Shown: positions 11,578 to 21,929 of the stretch, in pieces
Position numbering within the stretch: position 1 is the stretch's first letter
Layout of the letters: each line of letters begins with the position of its first letter
Source of the DNA: VBDM01 sp963699535
Lineage (GTDB): Bacteria; Pseudomonadota; Gammaproteobacteria; Burkholderiales; SG8-39
Direction: 5' to 3'
DNA: 64,000 nucleotides
Assembly (NCBI GenBank): GCA_963699535.1
Contig: CAVOUJ010000046.1
Coordinates: 33,258-97,257, forward strand
Program-made: the position numbers and the translations under genes
Notes under the pieces: model-generated
What the model was told of the DNA's origin: nothing
What the model saw: only the letters and a program-made list of their open reading frames with translations
Database searches by the model: none

Positions 11578-12336
11578 ATGGGTATCGCGCTGAACGGCGT
11601 GGAGATCACCGAGGCCGCGATTCTCGAGGAGATGGCGCACCATCCGGGCGCCCCGTCGCCGCGCGATGCCGCCGCTCACGCGCTCGCCATCCGCGAACTT
11701 CTCTTGCAACGCGCGCGCTCGCTCGGGCTGGAACCTGCCGACGGGGAAGATACCGACGATGCGGTGATCGACGCGCTCATCGCCCGCGAAGTGCGGATTC
11801 CAGAACCGACCGATTCTGAGTGCCTGCGTTACTACGAAGGCCACCGAGAGCAATTCCGCAGCGGCGACCTGGTGGAAGCGTCACACATCCTCTTCGCGGT
11901 GACGCCGAACGCGCCGCTTGCCGCGATCCGTGCGCGGGCCGAGGCCGCACTGAAGGAGCTTCTCGCGGAGCCGGGGCGCTTCGCCGACCTGGCCGCGAAG
12001 CTGTCCAACTGCCCGTCAGGTGCCCAGGGCGGGAATCTCGGACAGCTAGGACGGGGCGACACCGTTCCCGAATTCGAGGCGGCGCTGCTCGAAAGCAAGG
12101 CGGTCGGCGTGCTGCCGCGGCTGGTCAACACGCGCCACGGCTTTCATATCGTGCTCGTCAATCGACGGATCGAAAGCACGCAGGTGCCGTTCGAGCCGGT
12201 CGCGCGGCGCATCGCCGAATATCTTTCGGATAGCGTGCGGCGCAAGGCACTCCAACAGTACATCCGCCTCCTCGCCGCGCAAGCGGAGATCTCGGGTGTC
12301 GATTTCGACGCCGCCGACTCGCCGCTGCTGCAATAG
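11578..12336 (+). CDS. nar-operon parvulin-type peptidyl-prolyl isomerase
   Basis: A 252-residue protein with a PpiC/parvulin domain over roughly residues 100-205: EASHILFAVT at the start, GGNLGQLGRGDTVPEFEAAL in the middle, and TRHGFHIVLV at the end. These are the canonical parvulin strands and the conserved His. The N-terminal 95 residues form a helical region like the NifM/SurA chaperone module. No signal peptide is seen, so it is probably cytoplasmic. Parvulins are found at the end of nar operons in several Beta- and Gammaproteobacteria. The likely role is folding or maturation of NarGHI, an inference from context. ATG 11578 lies six bases after the narI stop. Confidence 0.88.
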   Translation: MGIALNGVEITEAAILEEMAHHPGAPSPRDAAAHALAIRELLLQRARSLGLEPADGEDTDDAVIDALIAREVRIPEPTDSECLRYYEGHREQFRSGDLVEASHILFAVTPNAPLAAIRARAEAALKELLAEPGRFADLAAKLSNCPSGAQGGNLGQLGRGDTVPEFEAALLESKAVGVLPRLVNTRHGFHIVLVNRRIESTQVPFEPVARRIAEYLSDSVRRKALQQYIRLLAAQAEISGVDFDAADSPLLQ

Positions 12337-12354
12337 CCTGCTGGGTTCTACGGA

Positions 12355-12549
12355 CTATTTGACCTCGTCGATCCACGCCATCTGGATCGCCTCGAGAATC
12401 TTCTCGCCGCAGCGCTCCGGATCGTCGTCGAAGCCCTCCAGTTCCTGCACCCACGTGAACAGGTCGGTGAAGCGCACCGCCAGGGGATCAACGTCGGAAT
12501 GCTTTTCCGAGAGCGCTATCGCGATGTCGAGGGTGTCGGTCCATTTCAT
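12355..12549 (-). CDS. iscX: Fe-S assembly protein IscX
   Basis: A 64-residue acidic protein matching IscX (YfhJ). It begins MKWTDTLDIAIALSEKHSDV, contains the family FTDLFTWVQELEGF segment, and ends with EAIQMAWIDE. IscX binds IscS and iron and modulates cluster assembly. It is the last gene of the isc cluster, eight bases after fdx, and ends 18 bp from the convergent nar-operon parvulin gene. Confidence 0.95.
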   Translation of the reverse strand: MKWTDTLDIAIALSEKHSDVDPLAVRFTDLFTWVQELEGFDDDPERCGEKILEAIQMAWIDEVK

Positions 12550-12557
12550 GATGGCCT

Positions 12558-12896
12558 CTATTTGATTTCTTTCACCATGTTGATCGTGTACTTCGGGATC
12601 TCGATGGTGAGATCGCTGTCCTTGACGATCGCTTGGCAGGAAAGCCGTGAGTTCGGCTCAAGTCCCCAGGCCTTGTCGAGCAAATCGTCCTCCTTTTCCT
12701 CCGACGGATCGAGCGTCTCGAAGCCTTCGCGCACGACCACGTGACAGGTGGTGCAGGCGCAGGACTTCTCGCAGGCGTGCTCGATCTCTACGCCGTTCGC
12801 GAGGAGGTTGTCGCAGATCGACAGTCCCGACTTCGCCTCGATCACCGCGCCCGCGGGACACAGCTCTTCGTGCGGGAGAACGATGATCTGCGGCAT
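12558..12896 (-). CDS. fdx: ISC-system [2Fe-2S] ferredoxin
   Basis: A 112-residue adrenodoxin-type ferredoxin that delivers electrons during cluster assembly on IscU. The cluster Cys are seen in EHACEKSCACTTCHVVVREG (C-x5-C-x2-C) with the fourth in SRLSCQAIV. Acidic residues after the cluster loop (DPSEEKEDDLLDKAWGL) are typical of the IscS/reductase-binding face. It starts three bases after hscA ends and precedes iscX. Confidence 0.96.
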   Translation of the reverse strand: MPQIIVLPHEELCPAGAVIEAKSGLSICDNLLANGVEIEHACEKSCACTTCHVVVREGFETLDPSEEKEDDLLDKAWGLEPNSRLSCQAIVKDSDLTIEIPKYTINMVKEIK

Positions 12897-12899
12897 GAC

Positions 12900-14761
<1,862 letters not shown>

Positions 14762-14762
<1 letters not shown>

Positions 14763-15295
14763 CAGTACTCCATCTGCTCTTCAGCGGCGCCGATCTCCTC
14801 GCCGAACTTCTCTAGGAACATCAGCTGCCTCAGCGTGGCCGCAGCTTCCGCCCACGCGTCCTGCGCGTCCAACTGCGCCTCGATTCTGGCGAGCAGCCGA
14901 TCCCGTTCCTTGCGTAGCTCGGCTGACAAACCGGCAAGCCGCTCCACATCATTTGCTGCTACCGTTTCCTCGAGCGCCTCGTGCAGCTTCAACTGCTCGA
15001 TGAGAAACTCCGCCGGCATCGCCGTGTTGGTCTCAAATTCCGGATTGATACCTCGCAGGCGCAGCAGGTACGCCGCGCGCCTGAGCGGCGACTTGAGTGT
15101 CTGGTACGCTTCGTTCACCCGGGTCGAGAGCTGCATCGAAACGCGCTGCTCGGCCTGCGACGCCGCGGCAAACCGATCCGGGTGGACTTCCCGTTGCAGC
15201 TCAAGAAAGCGGGAATCGAGCGCCGCGGAATCCAGACGAAATCGCTCTGCCGTGCCGAACAGCTCGAAGTGGTTTTGATTGAGATTGACCGTCAT
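14762..15295 (-). CDS. hscB: Fe-S co-chaperone HscB
   Basis: A J-domain co-chaperone of about 177 residues that targets IscU to HscA. The J-domain HPD motif is in QREVHPDRFAAAS, and the C-terminal helical IscU-binding domain follows, containing EFLIEQLKLHEALEE. ATG 15295 (MTVNLNQNHFELFG) is chosen because HscB proteins begin with this segment; upstream codons lack homology and run into the iscA-hscB terminator. Its start is separated from iscA by 111 bp. Confidence 0.95.
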
Positions 15296-15305
15296 TCGGA
15301 TTCGT

Positions 15306-15331
15306 AAAAAAAGGGGCGTCGGGCCCCCTTT
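15306..15331 (-). terminator. Rho-independent terminator between iscA and hscB
   Basis: On the minus strand a G/C hairpin (arms AAAGGGGG and CCCCTTTT, about seven to eight pairs with one bulge and a GACG-like loop) is followed by a run of T residues, the complement of A 15306-15312. It lies after iscA and before hscB. It would end or attenuate the iscRSUA message, leaving hscBA-fdx-iscX to read-through or a separate promoter. Confidence 0.7.
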
Positions 15332-15406
15332 CCTCACGGCGCGCGTTGAGCGACATGGTATGTCCGCTCCAACGCGGCGCAATTCACGCCGCTCCGCGGC
15401 GTGCAA

Positions 15407-15730
15407 TCAAACGTTGAAGCTTTCTCCGCAGCCGCACTCATCCTTCACGTTGGGATTGTTGAACTTGAACCCCTCGTTCAAACCTTCGCGCGCGAAGTCA
15501 AGCTCGGTGCCCTCCAGGAACTGAAGGCTCTTCGGATCGACGACGACTTTCACGCCGTGGCTCTCGAAGGTCTGGTCGTCCGGGTTGACGGCATCGGCGT
15601 ATTCGATTCTGTAGGCAAGCCCGGAGCAGCCCGAGGTGCGAACGCCCAGGCGCAGACCCACGCCCTTCCCGCGCTTCGCGAGGAAGGTATTGACGTGGTT
15701 TGCGGCACGTTCAGTAAGAGTGATAGCCAT
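15407..15730 (-). CDS. iscA: A-type Fe-S carrier IscA
   Basis: A 107-residue A-type carrier that accepts and delivers clusters. The three conserved Cys are visible: one in RTSGCSGLAYRIEYAD and the C-terminal pair in VKDECGCGESFNV. Length and ends match IscA. It starts six bases after iscU and is followed by a terminator hairpin. Confidence 0.96.
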   Translation of the reverse strand: MAITLTERAANHVNTFLAKRGKGVGLRLGVRTSGCSGLAYRIEYADAVNPDDQTFESHGVKVVVDPKSLQFLEGTELDFAREGLNEGFKFNNPNVKDECGCGESFNV

Positions 15731-15736
15731 GATTCC

Positions 15737-16153
15737 TTAAGCTGCCTTCGCTTCCTTCTCCGCGGGCTGCTCGAGCCCGTGCTTCTTGCGGTAGTCGACG
15801 ATCGCCGCCTTGATCGCGTCCTCGGCGAGGATCGAGCAGTGGATCTTCACCGGCGGCAGCGACAGCTCCTCGGCGATCTGCGTGTTGCGGATCGTTCCCG
15901 CCTGATCGAGCGTCTTGCCCTTCACCCACTCGGTGACGAGCGAGGACGACGCGATCGCCGAGCCGCAGCCGTAGGTCTTGAAGCGGGCGTCTTCGATGAT
16001 CCCCTGCTCGTTGACCCGGATCTGCAGCTTCATCACGTCGCCGCAGGCCGGCGCACCCACCATGCCGGTGCCGACACGCTCGTCGCCCTTGTCGAAGGAA
16101 CCGACGTTGCGCGGGTTCTCGTAATGGTCAAGTACTTTGTCGCTGTATGCCAT
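15737..16153 (-). CDS. iscU: Fe-S scaffold IscU
   Basis: A 138-residue scaffold on which [2Fe-2S] and [4Fe-4S] clusters are built. The three ligand Cys are in GAPACGDVMK, TYGCGSAIASSS and VKIHCSILAEDA. The LPPVK motif that HscA recognises is present (LSLPPVKIHC). The C-terminus is slightly extended with Glu/Lys/Ala residues. It lies 36 bp downstream of iscS. Confidence 0.97.
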   Translation of the reverse strand: MAYSDKVLDHYENPRNVGSFDKGDERVGTGMVGAPACGDVMKLQIRVNEQGIIEDARFKTYGCGSAIASSSLVTEWVKGKTLDQAGTIRNTQIAEELSLPPVKIHCSILAEDAIKAAIVDYRKKHGLEQPAEKEAKAA

Positions 16154-16189
16154 GGTGCTGCTCCTAGGTTTTGCTTATTCCCTGATTCC

Positions 16190-17401
16190 TCAGTGCGCCG
16201 CCCATTGGACAGTGTTCAAGTCGACGCCTTCCTTGTACATCTCCCACAGCGGCGAGAGCTCGCGCAGCTTGCCGATCTTGGCGCGCAGGAGCTTGACGGC
16301 GTAGTCGATCTCCTCCTCGGTGGTGAAGCGCCCGATCGTGAAACGGATCGAGCTGTGCGCAAGTTCGTCCGAGCGTCCCAGCGCGCGCAGCACGTACGAG
16401 GGCTCGAGACTCGCCGAGGTGCACGCCGAGCCCGAGGACACCGCGATGTCCTTGATCGCCATGATCAACGACTCGCCCTCGACGAAATTGAAGCTGATGT
16501 TGAGATTGCCCGGTATGCGATGCTCGAGGTCGCCGTTGACGTATACCTCTTCCATGTCCTCGAAGCCGGCGAGCAGCTTGTCACGCAGGACGCGGATGCG
16601 TTCGCTCTCGGCCGCCATCTCGAGCTTGGCGATGCGGAACGCCTCGCCCATGCCGACGATCTGGTGCGTCGCGAGCGTTCCCGAGCGCAGCCCGCGCTCG
16701 TGGCCGCCGCCGTGGATCTGCGGCTCGATGCGCACGCGCGGCTTCCTGCGCACGTACAGCGCGCCGATGCCCTTCGGGCCGTAGACCTTGTGCGCGGTCA
16801 CGGTCAGAAGATCGACCTTGAGCTTCTGCGAGGTCGATCGTCGAATCTTGCCTGCGGCCTGCACCGCGTCGCAGTGGAAGATGATGCCTTTCGCGCGGCA
16901 GATCTCGCCGATCTCGGCGATCGGCTGGATCACGCCGATCTCGTTGTTCACCATCATCATCGAGACGAGGATGGTGTCCGGGCGGATCGCCGCCTTGAAC
17001 TTCTCGAGATCGATGAGCCCGTTCTGCTCCGGATCGAGATACGTCGCCTCGAATCCCTGGCGCTCGAGCTCGCGCACGGTGTCGAGCACCGCCTTGTGCT
17101 CGGTCTTCATGGTGATGATGTGCTTGCCCTTGCCCTTGTAGAAGTGCGCCGCGCCCTTGATGGCGAGGTTGTTGCCTTCGGTCGCGCCAGAGGTCCAGAT
17201 GATCTCCCGGGGATCGGCGTTCAGAAGCGCCGCGACGTGCTCGCGCGCTTCTTCCACCGCCTTTTCCGCTTCCCAGCCGAACGCGTGCGAGCGGCTCGCC
17301 GGGTTGCCGAATTGCTCGGTGAGGAAGGGAATCATCTTCTGCGCCACGCGCGGGTCCACCGGCGTGGTCGCCGAATAATCGAGGTAGATCGGAAACTTCA
17401 T
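16190..17401 (-). CDS. iscS: Cysteine desulfurase IscS
   Basis: A 403-residue PLP enzyme that takes sulfur from cysteine for Fe-S clusters and tRNA thiolation. The PLP-Lys context is VTAHKVYGPKGIGALY, and the persulfide Cys loop is SSGSACTSASLEPSYVLRAL. The N-terminus (MKFPIYLDYSATTPVDPRV) and the C-terminal IscU-binding tail (SPLWEMYKEGVDLNTVQWAA) are typical of group I desulfurases. It follows iscR by 22 bp. Confidence 0.97.
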   Translation of the reverse strand: MKFPIYLDYSATTPVDPRVAQKMIPFLTEQFGNPASRSHAFGWEAEKAVEEAREHVAALLNADPREIIWTSGATEGNNLAIKGAAHFYKGKGKHIITMKTEHKAVLDTVRELERQGFEATYLDPEQNGLIDLEKFKAAIRPDTILVSMMMVNNEIGVIQPIAEIGEICRAKGIIFHCDAVQAAGKIRRSTSQKLKVDLLTVTAHKVYGPKGIGALYVRRKPRVRIEPQIHGGGHERGLRSGTLATHQIVGMGEAFRIAKLEMAAESERIRVLRDKLLAGFEDMEEVYVNGDLEHRIPGNLNISFNFVEGESLIMAIKDIAVSSGSACTSASLEPSYVLRALGRSDELAHSSIRFTIGRFTTEEEIDYAVKLLRAKIGKLRELSPLWEMYKEGVDLNTVQWAAH

Positions 17402-17423
17402 CGCGCTCTCTCCAGGGCCGGTG

Positions 17424-17888
17424 TCAGGCCACTGCGGCTTCCTTGCCGCGCCTGTCCTGGAGCACTTTGACCGCTTCCTTGCGCGCCGCCTGCTGCGCGA
17501 CCAGGTCCGAGAGCTTGACCGAGTCCAGGTACTCGTACATCTTGTCGTTCAGCGTCGCCCACAGGTCGTGGGTCATGCAGCGCTGTTCGTCCTGGCAGTT
17601 TTCCTTCCCGCCGCACTGGGTCGCGTCCAGCGGCTCGTCCACCGCGGTGATGATGTCCGCCACCGAAACCTTCTCGAGCTTGCGCGCCAGGGTATAGCCG
17701 CCGCCCGGCCCGCGCACGCTCTCGACCAGCGTGTGGCGGCGCAGCTTGCCGAACAGCTGCTCCAGGTAGGAGAGCGAGATGCTCTGCCGCTGGCTGATGC
17801 CGGAGAGGGTCACCGGGCCCCTGCCCCCGTGCATGGCGAGGTCGAGCATCGCCGTTACCGCGAACCGTCCTTTGGTCGTCAATCTCAT
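17424..17888 (-). CDS. iscR: Fe-S cluster regulator IscR
   Basis: A 154-residue Rrf2-family regulator. It starts MRLTTKGRFAVTAMLDLAMH with a winged helix and recognition segment ISQRQSISLSYLEQLFGKLR. Cluster ligands are C92, C98 and C104 with H107, the same spacing as Escherichia coli IscR. The holo-form represses isc promoters; apo-IscR regulates other genes. ATG 17888 is chosen because the Rrf2 fold begins there. An upstream extension would run through the promoter and IscR box at 17941-17965, consistent with autoregulation. Confidence 0.96.
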   Translation of the reverse strand: MRLTTKGRFAVTAMLDLAMHGGRGPVTLSGISQRQSISLSYLEQLFGKLRRHTLVESVRGPGGGYTLARKLEKVSVADIITAVDEPLDATQCGGKENCQDEQRCMTHDLWATLNDKMYEYLDSVKLSDLVAQQAARKEAVKVLQDRRGKEAAVA

Positions 17889-17940
17889 GGATGCAACTCC
17901 GAACCGCAGAAATACCCGATAAATTCGCTCAACTATATCA

Positions 17941-17965
17941 AAGCCTGACAATTTCAGTCAACTAT
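17941..17965 (-). promoter_or_regulatory. IscR type 1 box and promoter of the isc operon
   Basis: On the minus strand the element begins ATAGTTGACTGAAATTGTC and ends AGGCTT, closely matching the IscR type 1 consensus (ATA-SYYGACT-RWWW-YAGTC). The TTGACT inside the box serves as -35, and a TATAGT -10-like hexamer lies 18 bp downstream. Repressor and polymerase sites therefore overlap, as at known autoregulated isc promoters. Confidence 0.8.
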
Positions 17966-17988
17966 TCATTGACGCCCTGACGTTGCTC

Positions 17989-18729
17989 TTACTTGACCAG
18001 TTTCGGCCCCAGGCGCAGTTGCTTCTGCGACTCGTCCCGCTCCGCCCGGATTTGCTCGATCTGCTGCACAATCAACTGGATACGATTGTCCATTTCTACC
18101 GAATGATCGAGCAGGCCCTGCACCGCCTTGGCGAGGGGATCGTCTTCCGCCTTGCTGGTCACCGCGTAGGCGGAGAAGCCGAGGTTCGCCGCCTTCTCCT
18201 CGCGTGTCTTGTCCTGCTCACCGAGGATGACCCGCGCGGGTATCCCAAGCGCGGTGGCCCCGGGCGGGACGTCCTTCACCACCACGGCGTTCGAGCCGAT
18301 CCTCGCGCCGTCGCCCACGACGATAGGCCCCAGAATCTTCGCTCCCGCGCCTATGACCACCCCGCGCCCGAGGGTCGGGTGGCGCTTGCCCTTGTTCCAG
18401 GTGGTGCCGCCGAGCGTGACACCGTGATACAGCGTGCAGTCGTCGCCGATCTCGGCGGTTTCGCCGATCACCACGCCCATGCCGTGATCGATGAAGACAC
18501 GGCGCCCGACCGTCGCGCCCGGATGGATCTCTATGCCCGTGAGAAACCGTGACGTGTGAGACAGGAAGCGCGCAAGCCAGCGCAGCCTCCAGCACCACAG
18601 TCGGTGGGCGAAACGGTGGATCAGAAGCGCGTGGAATCCGGGATAGCAGGTGATGACCTCCCAGGTCGAGCGCGCTGCGGGATCGCGCTCGAAGGTGCTG
18701 GCTATGTCTTCACGGATTCGGGCGAACAT
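17989..18729 (-). CDS. cysE: Serine O-acetyltransferase CysE
   Basis: A 246-residue enzyme making O-acetylserine for cysteine synthesis. The N-terminal helical domain (REDIASTFERDPAARSTWEV) is followed by left-handed beta-helix hexapeptide repeats containing HPGATVGRRVFIDHGMGVVI, GVTLGGTTWNKGKRHPTLG and VVKDVPPGATALGIPAR. The C-terminal extension after residue 175 is charged and longer than in short CysE forms. Cysteine feeds IscS next door, so placement upstream of iscR and control by an IscR-type promoter fit a sulfur-supply role. Confidence 0.94.
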   Translation of the reverse strand: MFARIREDIASTFERDPAARSTWEVITCYPGFHALLIHRFAHRLWCWRLRWLARFLSHTSRFLTGIEIHPGATVGRRVFIDHGMGVVIGETAEIGDDCTLYHGVTLGGTTWNKGKRHPTLGRGVVIGAGAKILGPIVVGDGARIGSNAVVVKDVPPGATALGIPARVILGEQDKTREEKAANLGFSAYAVTSKAEDDPLAKAVQGLLDHSVEMDNRIQLIVQQIEQIRAERDESQKQLRLGPKLVK

Positions 18730-18755
18730 CGGTTTTTCCGGGGAACGGGTCTTTG

Positions 18756-18788
18756 ATTATCTGAAGCCTTACTGATTTGGTCAACTAT
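18756..18788 (-). promoter_or_regulatory. Promoter of cysE with IscR type 1-like box
   Basis: On the minus strand, ATAGTTGACCAAATCAGTAA followed by GGCTT (18764-18788) matches the IscR type 1 pattern and resembles the isc box at 17941. Its TTGACC (-35, 18779-18784) is 17 bp from GATAAT (-10, 18756-18761), a strong sigma-70 spacing. The box overlaps the trmJ stop codon. The 25-bp element suggests IscR control of cysE. Confidence 0.7.
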
Positions 18789-19507
18789 TTTCCTGAGGTT
18801 CCGGAGCGGAACAAGCCGCGCAGGATGTTGATCTCCACTTTCTCGAGCCGCGCCCTGGCAAAAAGCCGGCGCAGCCGGTCCATGAGCTTGCGCGGATCGC
18901 GCGGGTCCAGGCGCCCGCTCGCGTGGAGACTGCGCTCGAGGTGTGCGTAGAAGCGCTCGATCTCCTCGTGAGTCGCGTACTCGATTTGCGGTGATGGTGC
19001 GGCAGGGGCAAGCGCCGCCATGCGCACCTCGTAGGCCATCACCTGCACCGCCTGGGCGAGGTTGAGCGAGGCGTAGCGCGAATCGGCCGGGATGCGAGCG
19101 ATGCGGCTGCACTGCATGACCTCCCTGTTCGAGAGCCCGACCGTCTCGTTGCCGAAAACCAGCGCCACCTCGTCGCGCTGCGCGGCGAGTGCAATCACCC
19201 GAGCCGCCCCGCGCGCATCGAGCGGCGGATGTGAAAGCTCGCGCTCGCGCGCGCTCAGGGCGACGGAGAGCGCCGTCCCTTCGAGCGCCTCGGCGAGCGT
19301 CCCGCAAACCCGCGCCGAATCGAGCACGTCGCGCGCCCCCGCTGCCGTCGCCCGCGCGTCGGCATGAGGGAAGCGCTTCGGCCGCACCAGCACGAGCTGC
19401 GCGAGTCCCATGGTCTTCATCGCGCGCGCCGCGGCGCCGATGTTGCCGGGATGCGAGGGTCGCGAGAGCACGACGCGGACTCGCAGAAGCGGATCGCCGG
19501 CTTTCAT
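18785..19507 (-). CDS. trmJ: tRNA (cytidine/uridine-2'-O-)-methyltransferase TrmJ
   Basis: A 240-residue SPOUT methyltransferase that 2'-O-methylates position 32 of tRNAs using S-adenosylmethionine. Conserved features are RVVLSRPSHPGNIGAAARAM at the N-terminus, LVFGNETVGLSN (the trefoil-knot motif), and YASLNLAQAVQVMAYEVRMA. The charged C-terminal helical tail matches TrmJ. It is divergent from suhB, an arrangement common in proteobacteria. Its stop overlaps the cysE promoter. Confidence 0.92.
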   Translation of the reverse strand: MKAGDPLLRVRVVLSRPSHPGNIGAAARAMKTMGLAQLVLVRPKRFPHADARATAAGARDVLDSARVCGTLAEALEGTALSVALSARERELSHPPLDARGAARVIALAAQRDEVALVFGNETVGLSNREVMQCSRIARIPADSRYASLNLAQAVQVMAYEVRMAALAPAAPSPQIEYATHEEIERFYAHLERSLHASGRLDPRDPRKLMDRLRRLFARARLEKVEINILRGLFRSGTSGK

Positions 19508-19558
19508 ACTAGAATTCGCCGCTTCGCGTTTCAGCTCTTTTCACTGACGGGATTCGCA

Positions 19559-20362
19559 ATGCATCCGATGCTCGGGATCGCGGTGAGAGCCGCGCGCCGC
19601 GCCGCTGCCATCATCAATCGCGCTGCGCGCGATGTGGAGCTGCTGCCTGTCACGCGCAAGCGGCACAATGATTTCGTCACCGAAGTGGACCATGCCGCCG
19701 AGCGGGCGGTCATCGAGGTATTGCACCGGGCCTATCCGGACCACGCGATTCTAGCAGAGGAGTCGGGCGCCTCTGCCGGCAGCTCGCCTGAATCCGAGTA
19801 CACCTGGATCATCGACCCACTCGACGGCACGACCAATTTCATTCACGGTTTTCCGCAGTACGCGGTGTCGATCGCGCTGCGGCACAAGAACCTCATCACT
19901 CAAGGCGTCATCTACGATCCCACCAAGAACGAATTATTCACGGCGAGCCGCGGACGCGGCGCATACCTGAACGAGCGGCGCCTGCGCGTGTCCAAACGGA
20001 CGCAGCTCGCCGAGGCGCTGATCGGCACCGGATTCCCGTTTCGCGACCTCCACACCCTGGACGAGTATCTCGCCATGTTCCGCGAGCTGACCGTGCGTAC
20101 CGCAGGGCTGCGCCGCGCCGGCGCGGCATCGCTCGACATCGCCTACGTCGCGGCGGGCCGCCTCGACGGCTTCTGGGAGCTGGGTCTCTCGGCCTGGGAC
20201 ATGGCGGCCGGCGCCCTCCTCGTTCAGGAAGCCGGCGGGCTCGTCGGCGATTTTAGCGGAGAGCCGGGCTACCTCGACTCGGGCCGCATCATCTGCGGAA
20301 ATCCGAAAATCTTCTCGCAGCTGCTACAAGTCATCGGGCCGCTTTCGGCGAAAACGCCGTAA
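19559..20362 (+). CDS. suhB: Inositol monophosphatase family protein SuhB
   Basis: A 267-residue magnesium-dependent phosphatase. The metal-binding motifs are EESGASAG, WIIDPLDGTTNFIHGFP and WELGLSAWDMAAGALL. SuhB hydrolyses inositol-1-phosphate and in Escherichia coli also acts in rRNA antitermination. ATG 19559 (MHPMLGIAVRAARRAA) matches family N-termini. It is divergent from trmJ and ends seven bases before the peptide-binding protein gene. Confidence 0.93.
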   Translation: MHPMLGIAVRAARRAAAIINRAARDVELLPVTRKRHNDFVTEVDHAAERAVIEVLHRAYPDHAILAEESGASAGSSPESEYTWIIDPLDGTTNFIHGFPQYAVSIALRHKNLITQGVIYDPTKNELFTASRGRGAYLNERRLRVSKRTQLAEALIGTGFPFRDLHTLDEYLAMFRELTVRTAGLRRAGAASLDIAYVAAGRLDGFWELGLSAWDMAAGALLVQEAGGLVGDFSGEPGYLDSGRIICGNPKIFSQLLQVIGPLSAKTP

Positions 20363-20368
20363 TACGCC

Positions 20369-21918
20369 GTGCGCGCGCGCCTGATCCTGATCGCCGCGAC
20401 GCTGCTCTGGGCCACGACCGCGCGCAGCGCCGACCTGCGCATCGGGGTCGCCGCGGATGTGACGTCGATGGACCCGCATTTCCTCAATCTCCAGCCCAAC
20501 GTGAACGTTTCCTGGCACGTGTTCGACGCGCTGACCCACGTGAACGAGGACGCGCGCCTCATCCCCGGGCTCGCCGCATCGTGGCGAGCGGTCGATTCCC
20601 TTACCTGGGAATTCCGTCTGCGCCGCGGGGTCAAGTTTCACGACGGGACGGACCTCACCGCCGAAGACGTCGTGTTCTCGATCGAGCGCACCTTCCAGGT
20701 CCCCAACGGCCAGTTCCGGCCCTTCACCCAGCGCATCGTCGGCAAGCGCATCGTGGACGCGCACACACTGAGGCTCACGACCGCGACGCCGTATGCCATG
20801 GTGCCCTACGACCTCAACTCGGTGCACATCGTCTCGAAGAAAGCCGCGGCCAGCGCGCGGCCCGAGGATTTCGACTCGGGGAAGGCGATGGTCGGCTCCG
20901 GCCCCTTCAGGTTCGTGCGCTTCGCCCGCGGCGACCGCGTCGAGCTCGCGCGCAACGACGCCTATTGGGGAGGCAAGTCCGCATGGGAGAAGGTCGTCTT
21001 CCGCATCGTCCCCACCGACCCCGCGCAGGCTCGCCGGTCTGCTCTCCGGGGACCTCGATGCGATCGAGCAGGTTCCCACCGCGGACCTGCCGCGCGTCCG
21101 GCGCGATTCCCGCCTGAGAATCGCGCAGAAAGTTTCGTGGCGCACGATCTTCTTCTACCTGGACCAGCGCAACGCGACCCCCGCCGGGGCTCGCCGACAA
21201 GTCCGGCCGGCCGCTCGAGCGCAATCCGTTCCGCGACGTGCGCGTGCGCCAGGCGCTCTCCAAGGCGATCGACCGGCGCGCGATCGCCGAGCGCCTGATG
21301 GACGGCGCGGCGCTGCCGGCCTCGAACCTCGTCTCGCCGCCCGTGTTCGGCCACGCGCCGGACCTGAAGCCCGAGGCCTACGACCCCGAGGGAGCGAGGC
21401 GCCTGCTCGCCGAAGCGGGGTATCCCGACGGATTCGCGATGGTCCTCGCCTCGCCCAACAACCGCTACGTGAACGACGAGCAGATCGCTCAAAGCGTCGC
21501 CCAGATGCTCGCGCGCGTCGGCGTGCGCGCGCGCGTCGAGGCGCTGCCGATCAGCACCTATCTGACGAAGGGGCGCAACCTGGAATTCGGCTTCGCGATG
21601 CTCGGCTGGGGCTCGTTCTCGGGCGACCTCGCCCTGCGGTCGCTCGTCGCCAGCGTCGATGCGAGCAAGGGTTTCGGCGCGTTCAACTGGTCGAGCTATT
21701 CCAATCCGCGGGTCGACGAGTTGATCGAGCGCGCTTTCGCCAGCGTCGATGAGAAGCGGCGCGAGGCCCTGGCGCGCGACGCGATGCGGCTCGCCATGCG
21801 GGACCACGCCGTCATCCCGCTGCACCACCAGATCACAACCTGGGCGACGAAGAAGGGACTCGCCTACTCGCCGCGGACCGACGAGTTCACCTTCGCGCAC
21901 CATTTTCGGCCGCAGTAG
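20369..21918 (+). CDS. Peptide/oligopeptide ABC transporter substrate-binding protein (two frameshifts)
   Basis: Periplasmic binding protein of family SBP_bac_5. GTG 20369 starts a signal peptide (MRARLILIAATLLWATTARS), and the mature part begins ADLRIGVAADVTSMDPHFLN. The family motifs LTWEFRLRRGVKFHDGT, GSGPFRFV and RNDAYWGGKSAW are visible. Two single extra bases, near 21026-21029 and 21186-21189, break the frame; each lies just before a CTCGCC string. Correction joins the three frames into about 515 residues, the normal size. It precedes two permease genes. The peptide, glutathione or dipeptide-like ligand cannot be decided. Confidence 0.85.
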
Positions 21919-21929
21919 GGCCGGGCGCC

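Noticed and set aside
15275..15295. TTGATTGAGATTGACC near the hscB start as an FNR box
   Set aside because: The second half-site is ATTGA, not ATCAA, and the sequence is inside the hscB coding start.
18702..19307. Alternative minus-strand frame inside trmJ and cysE start region
   Set aside because: It covers trmJ in another frame and has no family similarity.
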